Assembly (NCBI GenBank): GCA_029168955.1
Contig: JAPDOI010000150.1
Span: 1,406,121-1,470,120, forward strand
From: Aplectana chamaeleonis
Lineage: Eukaryota; Nematoda; Chromadorea; Rhabditida; Cosmocercidae
Direction: 5' to 3'
Length of the DNA: 64,000 nt
Under the pieces are notes generated by a model. It was not told where the DNA came from. It made no database searches and saw nothing but the letters and a program-made list of their open reading frames with translations. The stretch's first letter is position 1. Each line of letters starts with the position of its first letter. Below, in pieces: positions 55,528 to 64,000 of this stretch. The position numbers and the translations under genes were made by a program.

Positions 55528-56593
55528 ATGGACCAAGGTCGAATTGCGTACGTTCGTGTACTACGAGTGGCTGCTGGGCAACGACACGGGCAATCGGTCG
55601 CTAACATCTGCAGAGCGTGCAAGGAGTGGATGCAGTGTCCCAACTTGCACAGTCAGACGCTGGTTCAATCGTTTCCTGAGAGCGGCGACACGAGCCTCGG
55701 GAGGACAGATGGAGCACAGCGGGAGGCCTTCTACGGTGGATGATGACGAAGTCCGTCGCTGTATCACGGAGAAGTCCGGAAGCCACCACCCGTGAACTGG
55801 CGACGCTCTCGCTGCTAGCAAGTCCATCCACAATCGACACCAACTTACTCGGCTACCACAAAGTTCTGGCCCGTTGGATCCCCACCGTCTGATTGACGCC
55901 AACAAGCAGAGCCGCGTGGCAGTCTGCCAGTCCCTCCCTCCTTCGTCCGCATCGCAGAGGAGTTTCTCGAGGACCTGGTCACTGGTGATGAGCTGGGTCC
56001 TCTACGACAACGTCGCCCGCCGTGCCGTCTTGACCCCGCGCGCGAAAAAGAGCTTTGACGACGACGCCGAAAGCCGACCTGCACCTTCGCTAAAGATCAT
56101 GCCTGCTGCTGGTGGGACACCAAGGGCATGCTGTACTTCGAGCTGCTCCCGCAAGGCAAGGACGGTCACCGCCTTCATATGCACCGATCAGCTCGAGAAA
56201 CCAGCCGCCGCCATCCGGAGAAAAGCGTCCCCGACGGGCCTCGGTCCACCTGCTGCACGACAACGCGCCCACACGTGGCGAAGGAGACCCAGCAGAAGGC
56301 TGGCGACGCTCGGCTGGGGAGACGGTTACCCATCCGTCGTATTCCCCCCGGACCTCGCCCCCTCCGGGACTTCACCACTTGCTCCCGCCCGCTGAAGCCA
56401 CCATTTGGCCGGAAGAAAATCTGACCAACTACGACAACCTCAAATCCGAAATCGCGGACTTCTTCTCGAGCCGCAGCCCCCGGAGTTCTGGGCTGAAGGG
56501 CATCGGGCGACCTGGTCTAATCGATTGGCCACCGTTGTGGATAACTGTGGTGATTATATTGTTGATTAGACTTGTTTTTTCGATAAAGTGCTG
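55528..56593 (+). pseudogene. Mariner transposase, heavily frameshifted
   Basis: Starts MDQGRIAYVRV. A one-base insertion shifts the frame within the first 10 codons, and the true reading continues as YYEWLLGNDTG in the next frame. Later blocks FLRAATRASGG, HSGRPSTVDDDEVRRCITEK, LLHDNA and NYDNLKSEIADF appear in different frames. Unlike copy 1, the tryptophan codon of the WVPHEL-like motif is intact (TGG near 55875). At least six indels. The C-terminal end lies near 56593. Confidence 0.85.
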
Positions 56594-56649
56594 AAAAAAC
56601 TTAAAAATGGTGAAATTTTCAGGACAAGAATTGCTGGACAAAATCTTGG

Positions 56650-59244
56650 TATTATATAGCATTGGAACCAGATTATGAGCGTGAAACTCTTTTTGAAGAC
56701 AACAGAAAAACGCCGAAGCCAACGCCGGAAAGTTTGAGGAAGGTCGTTGAGTGAGAAGGGGGCAACTTGGTCTTCGCGATTGGCCACGCCCGATTTCCTG
56801 CACCCATTTTCCGAAAATGGAAATGAAACCGCGTTCACTCATTTCTTCAAAACAGGTAGTAACGGAGGCTGCCAGCCGTGGACGCATTTAATGTTCTCCG
56901 TCGGCCACGGGAGGAGACGGAAGCAGAGCTTGGGCTTTCACGGCAAAAAGGATAAAAATGCAGTGCACTTGAAAATTGTTACGTAATTAGCAGTGGATAT
57001 ATAATCGTTTCGTGATTGGTCCGTTGCTCTTGCAGGTCCCCTCTCTACTCCGAGAGCTGCTGCCATAGTAATCTCTGTTGCTCTGGATGCAGCTGCAAGT
57101 TGCAGCACTCTTTCCACCGAGCAGGCTCCCTGCAGCATAACTATTCCAGCCAATGACAGTGGAGCAGGGGGCGGAGCTAGGAGGATGCTTCAAATTTGCA
57201 GCAGTTTGGAAGCGTTAACTATCCCACAGAGAAAAGAAACTGCACATCCAGCAGCAGCCGCCCGGCCACAAAGCTCATTGGTCCAAAATCTAGCGGACAC
57301 GCCTCCGACTCAATCAGCAGACCGCAAAATATCTCTCCAGCAGCATGCCCCCATGCCGAGAGAGCAGCTGCTGTGCAATGGCCGATGGGCAGGGATTGGG
57401 CGTTAGCGTCGTCCTGCTGCTCCTGCATCTTCTTAGAACGATGCGGGTCTGGCTGATGAAACGGAATGGTGCGTGTCCGGCTAATCACAGCATGTTGGTG
57501 CCGGTCGGAGATGCATTGTTGGGCCGTGAAAAGCACTTCAACTCTCGCCCCAGAGTCGCCTGAGAGAGAGGATATAGCACTGGTACGGTGCGCTCAAGCA
57601 GTTTGGCTGAGTGCCTGGAGTGTGTTTCTCTTGAGTTACTTGGAAGAATGCATAGCATAGGTGCACGGGATGCGGCAGGGGACATTAAGTGAGAGGGTTT
57701 GTTTGTGGGTCGTATTTTTGCAACCAATGTAAAACGAGTTAAAGCTCCCTCGCTCCTTTCTTTATATTGTAGTGATAGTAAAGTAGAGTACCGCTTCTCT
57801 TTATCGCGATTTTCAAATCTTATTTACTTCCATTTCCTAAAACCCAAATGTTTGTTAATATAAAAACTCATTTAGAATCACACCGAGAACGACTATCCGA
57901 CGATATGAGGTTTCGCTAAATCTTCTGATTGAAACAAAGAAAAGCTGAAGTTATGATTTCAAGTCGTTAACCGCACAGATTGCGCTGTTGGCTGCACCTG
58001 CAGGCCGGAAGAGCAGCCAATAATTCTGTATTACCAAACCTTTCGTTCAATCTCTAACCCTTAGCAGTGGTAAATAGCAAGTTGGAGAGCCATTACCGTA
58101 GGAATCCTCAGTGCTTCTCAGGAGATGAAAAAATCTAATTTGGAAATGTGCTGTACAAGAAGTAAGCTCAAATTATACAAATTCTGACCCAAAAACGAGT
58201 GATATTCAGAATGTGTGCATCGTAAGTTGGCGGTTCAAAGGTTGGAGTAGATGTGAGGGACTGGCTCCAGATGTAGCATCCTTTCCAATATACTCTGTTA
58301 GCGCTTTGTATGATGTGTGGAAGAGAGTACGCTCGAGGAACGGGGTTTTTGCGTCTTTTCGTCAGTCCTTTTGGGATATTTCGCTTCCAAACCCGACTTT
58401 GAGCGAAATTAAGGTGATATTCATAATCCTTTTGTTGAGGGCTGGAGCTACCTAATGGTAATGCTAAGAGGTAACAAGTGGAACAGGTGGGTGCGGACAC
58501 TTTAGCAGCCTGCGCCGCTTCTTGCATGCGCCCACGAGAAATGTGGTGATGGATCGGCGCACACGACAGGCGCATGAGCTGCTGAGTGGACTGCAGCCAT
58601 CTGTTTCGCCGCCGCTACACCCACCATATAGACTTGTTTGGGGTTAAAACCATAGAAGTTTCTGCAATCAGTCAGGCGTTAGCTCATTGCAGTACTGTGG
58701 AGGCGAGAACGAAGTCATTCTCCACTGCCTGCGTTTCCATATATCTACTGGGTCTCTAGAGAAGCTGGCCCTCACGAGCATTTGGGTGCGTTGCTGTTAA
58801 CCCTTATAGGAAGCGCTCATGAAATAATTCGAAACTCATAGTTTTGTTTTTCACTTGTTAGGGTATGTCGAAAATATGGCCGTCGAGAAAGGGTTGCTAG
58901 CAACAGACCGACAAGGCGATAGGAGCTGCAAACAAGGAGGGGGAACAGTGTGTTGATAGACTTTTGTGTAATTTGCACCATAAATCCCGATGCGTTTCTT
59001 TTGGGCGTTTCTGCAGGTTTGTGTGGAAAGGGGCTTTGTGTTCAGTTCGTAGATAAGATGGAGAGGTTACAGTTGTGGAAGTTTTTCTTGTAAAACTACT
59101 CAGAAACGTACCCTAAGATTGAATGAGTGCCCGGTCTGTATGCGGAAACCGGCACTGTGGGAGGGGACTGATCAGTTGGAGCCGATGGGTCTGCAAAGGG
59201 TTAAAGCAGAGATCGGGACTTTGAGAGGGATCTGTGTAGTACTT
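56650..59244. other. Unassigned stretch with clustered CCAAT boxes
   Basis: Between 56760 and 57400 five CCAAT/ATTGG motifs occur on both strands (near 56764, 57014, 57151, 57279, 57396), with a GGGCGGAG box at about 57170 and many CAGCAG words. It could be a promoter or CpG-like segment; no transcript start or exon was identified. The frames at 57185-57563 and 58168-58575 lack support. Confidence 0.3.
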
Positions 59245-59517
59245 TTATTGCCAGAACATATCGTAGACTAGCTTGAATTCGACTTCAGAAACACTTTTTA
59301 GAATGGGCCCGCGAGGCTGCACATAATTTGAAACAATGAGATGCCGGTTGAATGGATCGACGCCATCGGTCAGCAACACTGGCCACCAACGGCAGCAATT
59401 AAGTTGCTGCAGGTGAACCTGTAAACTTCGTGATCCTGGAATGCCCTCTGCAACAAAGTGTTTGCCTTCTCTCAGCAGTTCCAAGCACGATTCAATTCCA
59501 AATTCCAAGTTACCCAC
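59245..59517 (-). CDS. Small open frame ending on a poly(A) signal
   Basis: Ninety residues on the minus strand, MGNLEFGIESCLELLREGKH at the N-terminus, CCRWWPVLLTDGVDPFNRHL in the middle, SEVEFKLVYDMFWQ at the end. The stop is part of CAATAAAAG, so AATAAA overlaps the stop codon, giving a natural gene end. Composition is protein-like, with no low complexity. Inside it are acceptor-like TTACAG and TGTGCAG sites, so it may be the last exon(s) of a longer gene and the first residues may be intronic. No domain or membrane segment recognised. Confidence 0.4.
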   Translation of the reverse strand: MGNLEFGIESCLELLREGKHFVAEGIPGSRSLQVHLQQLNCCRWWPVLLTDGVDPFNRHLIVSNYVQPRGPILKSVSEVEFKLVYDMFWQ

Positions 59518-59575
59518 ATAAATTTAGTGGGACTCGCGAGCACTCTAGGAGCTTGTACCAATTTATAAAACGTCG

Positions 59576-59627
59576 TAATTCACATCATTCGAGGCGCGAG
59601 CGGCGCCTCGAGCGATGTGAATTACGT
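59576..59627. repeat. Compact hairpin
   Basis: 'gtaattcacatcattcgagg' plus CGC is mirrored by GCG plus 'cctcgagcgatgtgaattac'. A 23-bp stem with one mismatch and a 5-6 base loop. It could be a terminator-like or hairpin RNA, or a small MITE. Confidence 0.7.
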
Positions 59628-59722
59628 TTCATAGAGGGTACAGCAAGGCCTCGGTCACCGTCTGCTCTAGGCTCTCTCACTGTCTCTAACCTCCAATCCC
59701 CACCAGCACGCATAGGAATCAA

Positions 59723-59911
59723 GTGATTGTTGTCCAGCGCAGCTGGCGCCAACATCAAGAAGAAGAAACCAAAAATTCACAGCGCACCCATGGCCGACTG
59801 TACATACATGCCCGTGTACGTTGCGCAGCTCGGCGGCTCAGCAACGAATCAGAATCTGAGCTACACATATTGACTCCTTTCACGGAATTTTTCAACACAA
59901 CAGACAGCTAA
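59723..59911 (+). other. Open frame, unknown
   Basis: Reads VVQRSWRQHQEEETKNSQRT, then a polar tail to a stop. Normal composition but no splice or poly(A) context; weak. Confidence 0.2.
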
Positions 59912-59979
59912 AGAAGGCTACCGTCCTAAACGGGGGAAGACCTAATGATTCAATACATAGGTTGGGATAGTAGTCTTGC

Positions 59980-60148
59980 GGGTGCTCGTCTTGTGGCGCC
60001 AAATAGTGAGAAGATTTGGCGGAGCAGAAGGAAGGACTAAGCAGCGCTACCTGGTTTCCGAAGTTGCGTCGACCAATGAAGTAGAGCTCTAACCCTTCCA
60101 CTCCGCGTCGACCTCTCCCCTGGTGTTTGGCGCCACAAGACGACCACC
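59980..60148. repeat. Inverted repeat
   Basis: 'gctcgtcttgtggcgccaaa' near 59984 is mirrored by 'tttggcgccacaagacgacc' near 60127. A second inner pair 'ggtttccgaagttgcgtcga' lies unpaired between them. Confidence 0.65.
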
Positions 60149-60594
60149 TAATGTATAATAGCCACCTGATAACGCTATCGGTCCAACTATCATGCTTTGG
60201 AGAGTTTCGAAGATATCACTGATTGATAACGGTATCAAAGTCTGAATATTGAAGTTTGCCTTCATTTCTCAGATTGAATGCATCTTGGGTGGCCCACACC
60301 GTCTAGGTAAGCTTCTGGCTGGGTTATAGACAGTTTGGAGACTTGATGCCTCGGCATAAAGGGCTTGATGCTCATATTGCAGTCGGCACGAAGTGTTAAT
60401 TTGCCGCGATAAATTCACTGTATGGGTCAGATTTGCCGCTAGGATATGGTGAGAATCGGGTGAATATCAGTAATGGAATGATGTTGTGTTGCGGCGAGAA
60501 GAGAAAACCTCGAAACCTCGAAAATTATACGAATTTGAAGTTCACGGCATAGAAAGCCCCGCCTTCTGCGCACGCAGCATGGGCGCAATCTTCG
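60149..60594. other. Unassigned stretch
   Basis: No open frame or repeat that I can support. Confidence 0.4.
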
Positions 60595-60800
60595 CGAGGT
60601 CTGCGGTGAGAGCAGCCGCCTATACGGACCGCGACGTCATTCCCCCAAAGCCGTGAGGATATTCCCTGTATCCCAAAAAGATGCTAGGGTCCGAAAAGTG
60701 ACCGAAGTCACCTTTCAGGACTGGTATTAGATTGCCGGGTGGGGACTTCTAGTTAAATGAGACGGCTCTCTCATACCAGATATTACGTGATAAGCACGTT
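60595..60800. repeat. Dispersed repeat P, copy 2
   Basis: Ordered similarity with 7030-7280 (see that entry): 'tctgcggtgag', 'cgaagtcacctttcagg' and 'acgtgataagcacgttgg'. Confidence 0.5.
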
Positions 60801-62485
60801 GGCATGCGAGCGGAAGATGTAAAACGATAGGCAGTGTGTGTCGCGAACGCGATGGGACTTATGGTCCCTGGCACGATGCGAACGCATCGATGCATGGATG
60901 GCTCCCGGAACAAACAACCCTGGATAGCGGTGTGGCCAACACCTAGAAGGATCTCACTAGATCTCTGGTTCCCTGGCCCACTATCACCCAACGCATCGAT
61001 GGCTACTATGCATCGGTCAGCTTGCCCCGTTACCGCAAGGTTGTCTCGCAACCTGCTCCCCTCCAAGCAGGCGGAGTCCTCACGTTTACTGGGGGATCAC
61101 CTTAATCTCACACTAACCTGGGACAGCCGCACTAGCAAGCCACGTAACCCAACCAACATGTATGGGGGCTCACGGGGGATAGTCCCGCGTAGTACCAGCG
61201 TAATAGCACAACAACGCCCGCCAACCATATTGACACCGATATAGCAGCGCTATATGGACACCAGCACAACTACAAGGTACACAGTGGTTAGTTATATCCC
61301 TTTATCCTTAAGGCACTAACACCTAAAGGCATCCACAGGGTTCGCCTTACAGTTAATGGTTCAATTGGCTCACATCTCACAGCGCGTAGTAGATAGCGTA
61401 ATTTCACCACGGCGTAATGTAGATTGCGTGAGTACGTGGTGGCGTAGTATCGCACCTCTCACTAGTCAGCCGCACATCCCTAGCGGTGACTAATGCCAGA
61501 AGCCGTTCTGCCTCCGCCAACCTCCAGGTTGCTCGGTCTAGGCCGAGCTGTGGCGCCCAGATGCCGGCTTGCTCAGCAGCCCCAACGGCTGCTGGGGACG
61601 AGAGCCCACGGTTCCAGGGCCTCCCCGGTAGGCCATCGCTGCCAGAGCAGCGCAGTACCAATGGGTGCTGTCGGCCTTTCATCCGGCGCCGGGCAGACCA
61701 CTGAACCGAGGACAGCCGCCTTATGTAGGCAGCGCAGAGAGGGGAAGGGGCGGGAGCGCCGCGGCTGGCGCGGGCGTGCCCCGCCTCCAAGCGGCAGACG
61801 TATTGGTGAACAGGCCGGAGCCTCACGGTCTTGCGCCCCCATCACCGTCGCATCCGCGACAGTGTGCGTGGCATGATATCGAACACCCGCTCAGGATCAT
61901 TCAGCTGCGCTCCGTGCAACGTTCGCGCGCTGCGATGATAACGGAGTGATCAGGCGATTTTCAGCCAAAATCCTATCTTCCTTTCAGTACTCCGTTTTCT
62001 ATGCCGTTCGTGTCCGCGTGTAGCTTGCAGAACTTAATTTATTTTTTGACCTATTTCTCACTTGAATAAGCCAATCCCTATTTGAAACTAAAATATATCG
62101 CCCACACTCGTCTGTTTCAAACTAAATTCCAGTGACCTGAAATTCATGTCGTCCATTCCAAAACCATTCCGAGAATTTGTAGTCGATTTACAACTTCAAC
62201 CAGCCGCTTTGCAAACTGGCTTCGCAAACTTCGCTTCAATTCTTCAACTTCGCTTCAACAGACTTTAATTTTGAAGCTGGTATGTAGTTGATATTAGGCC
62301 AAATTTCCTGATTTTCAAATTTAATCCGTCAACTTCAAAACGGAGAATCAAACGATTTTCATCCCAGATTCGTTCATTTTTGGCAAGTTCCGTCAAAATT
62401 TGAGTACAAATTTGTTCATTTTTAACCGGAGCCACATTGCGGAGACGTTGGGGTCATAGGATTCCCAACCTAGTTCTCCGATTTC
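60801..62485. other. Unassigned, GC-rich at 61.4-61.9 kb
   Basis: At 61404-61950 frames are open on both strands because the DNA is GC-rich; the arginine/proline-heavy translations look random. A 'gtagtagatagcgtaatttc' / 'gcgtaatgtagattgcgtga' near-repeat lies at 61385-61430. Possibly untranslated LINE sequence. Confidence 0.35.
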
Positions 62486-62824
62486 ATGTCGAATCAAACC
62501 GATATCGCGCGTAGTCTGCAGGGGGCAAGAAAGGGTTCACCGGCTATGCGTTTCCGCGTCGCGACCTCTCGCGCCAAGCGGACTCCCTCTGCACCTCCTA
62601 CGCGCTCTGGCCACGCGGCTGGTAAGCCTCCCGTAATTGAGCCCGCCCCCGAGCGCGAGAAGCGCATTCCTTGTGTGGGGATCACTCGTTTTATCATGCT
62701 TTTTTGCGATATTTCTACTTTTACAGAAATTTCTGAGATGCCTGCACTGGCAGTAATTTTACCCTTTGTGCTGATTGATATTCAACCGCTATGCAATTTA
62801 ACCCTTTGCGCGAATAAGCTTTGA
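62486..62824 (+). other. Open frame with GC-rich first half
   Basis: The first ~65 residues (GARKGSPAMRFRVATSRAKR, then PPTRSGHAAGKPPVIEPAPE) are basic and proline-rich in GC-rich DNA; the second half is AT-rich and hydrophobic. The sharp base-composition change inside one frame suggests a fragment joined by insertion, perhaps the start of a retroelement ORF1 or gag-like frame. Not recognised. Confidence 0.25.
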
Positions 62825-63260
62825 TGACTGCTCTAAAGGTGAATTTGGCGCCTAATGATAATAGAGGGTATCTTCTTCTTATCAGCCACATTGGAGTTTC
62901 TCCTCATAGGTGTAGAAAGGTGGTCACATCACACGGCCTGTTCCACATATTACGAGCGGACAGAGAAGTAGGTCTGACAGAGCATGAAAATAAATGTAAT
63001 GAATCACGACCAGTATTGTGACAGTCAGTACTTTGATCCAGACCGACTCGTTGATCCTATGTATGTACGTAGGCGTTGAGGTACGAGGAATGACCGAAGC
63101 GTAGACCCGCTAGAGTGACGTATAAGCATCTGGGCAGAGCCTTCTAACTGTCATCGACCGTAGGAGGCACACTACCAAGGATGGGATTGAAGGCTCATGA
63201 CAGGTATTCAAATACGAATCTGGTGTGCTCGATTTGCTGCAGCCTCTTCCTTGTGAGCTC
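62825..63260. other. Unassigned stretch
   Basis: I see nothing coding. The segment 63020-63200 has the look of untranslated repeat sequence but has no second copy in this window. Confidence 0.35.
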
Positions 63261-63953
63261 ACAAGGGAACCACATTAAGTCATAGTGACCATTCCAAATA
63301 AAGTGTTTTTTTCTAGAACCATTTTCGGACGAAAAGTACGAATATGCTCATTGCAGCTGCCTAGACCCACTCTGAAAGAAGTTATAGACGTTTTTTCTCC
63401 GATTTTCGTACCCTCCAAAAAGTGCATTATTTTTCGAAAATCCGGAACCGGACCTCATAATCGTGTTCAGCGCTAAAAACTACCCCACTAAGCAAAGTCT
63501 GATTGAGGGGCATTTCCCAAACTTTGCTCAGAATAACAGCGTTTTGGACTTGCACGGATTTTCGGTTGGACCTTTATTTATACCAATTAGAGGGCTCTCG
63601 AAGCGTTTTAGAAAAATATTCCAGATATTCCTCCTAAATGGCATGTTACCTACCGTAAACTACAGTAAACCTCAAAATTTCCACAAGCAAACCCCAGATT
63701 CGTGTTCAGCACCCCAGGTTTCCCCTACATGCATGTTTTTGGCAAAATCCGAAGAAAAATTCAAAAACACCTTAAAAATTCCATGGGGGTGGTACCCTTA
63801 CCTTGCCGCAAAGTTTTAAAAAATGCTCATAACTTTTTTCAGAGTGGGTCTAGGCAGCTGCGATAGGCATATTTGGTCTTTTCGTCCGAAAATGGTTCTA
63901 GAAAAGTACATTTCATTTGGAAGGGTCACTATGACTTATTGTGGTTCCCTTGT
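63261..63953. mobile_element. Fold-back MITE, 693 bp
   Basis: Tips ACAAGGGAACCACATTAAGT and its mirrored form ending GGTTCCCTTGT. Arms extend about 140 bp (to 63400 and from 63815), sharing 'ctagaaccattttcgga' and 'gcagctgcctagacccactc'. The interior is AT-rich. The tip sequence is unrelated to the AAGGCAGTG family. Confidence 0.85.
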
Positions 63954-64000
63954 CAGAGGTGGCCCATATTTGACGATCCAATAAGAAATTTCTAAAGTTC

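Larger units (their letters stand above)
55353..56649 (+). mobile_element. Mariner transposon, copy 2 (1297 bp)
   Basis: The left tip CCAGGTTGTCCAATAATTC is identical to copy 1, and the mirrored right tip ends CTTGG. TA lies at 55351-55352 and 56650-56651. Same family as 4206-5459, opposite orientation, with many small indels. Confidence 0.92.

Noticed and set aside
61404..61949. Overlapping 70-140 residue frames on both strands
   Set aside because: The DNA is GC-rich, so stops are rare on both strands. The translations are Arg/Pro/Ala-rich without motifs.
1..64000. CRISPR arrays, prophage, bacterial operons, rRNA genes
   Set aside because: No spaced direct repeats with unique spacers, no bacterial gene organisation, and no rRNA-like sequence were seen. 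The tandem repeats present are minisatellites and microsatellites.

Overview
The window reads as repeat-rich nuclear DNA of a nematode. A strongylid or hookworm-type (clade V) worm is my inference; no ribosomal, tRNA or trans-splice-leader gene was found to confirm it. Supporting signs are Tc1-like transposases (one with a 49-bp intron), mariner elements, several RTE-type LINE remnants, splice acceptors of the TTTCAG/TTTTAG type with short introns, and dense MITEs. No operon, ribosome binding site or bacterial gene organisation is present.

Layout. 1-9.4 kb is a mosaic of MITEs, a 42-bp and an 84-bp minisatellite, a mariner (4206-5459) inside a fold-back element, and a 654-bp perfect-looking palindromic MITE. 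10-17 kb holds more hairpins, an inverted mariner remnant and a chain of four MITEs placed end to end (15052-16931). 18-22.2 kb carries a charged coiled-coil exon in a long polypurine tract, a complete but broken Tc1 (19070-20603) and a transmembrane exon. 22.7-24.8 kb has inverted arms around two abutting MITE copies. 24774-30690 is a nearly 6-kb (ATTC)n array. 30.7-41 kb is mostly unassigned sequence with LINE fragments, MITEs and a Gly/Ser repeat reading frame. 41-45 kb has three LINE remnants. 47-52.5 kb contains the best-supported host gene (exons 50200-50396, 50616-50704, 52333-52418, poly(A) signal 52476), just downstream of a Tc1-like remnant interrupted by a MITE. 55353-56649 is a second, decayed mariner. 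56.6-64 kb is mainly unassigned, with one small reading frame that ends on a poly(A) signal and a 693-bp fold-back at the end.

Common thread. At least ten MITE families with unrelated interiors share a terminal repeat close to AAGGCAGTGTTCACGAT. They often abut each other with only one TA between their ends. The two mariners share a promoter with a palindromic heat-shock-element-like site and a TATA box. The 50-kb gene and the 18-22 kb exons look like two members of one family: a leucine-containing motif, a Glu/Lys/Arg-rich coil, and one membrane segment with the same intron phase. Most open frames in the window are not genes.
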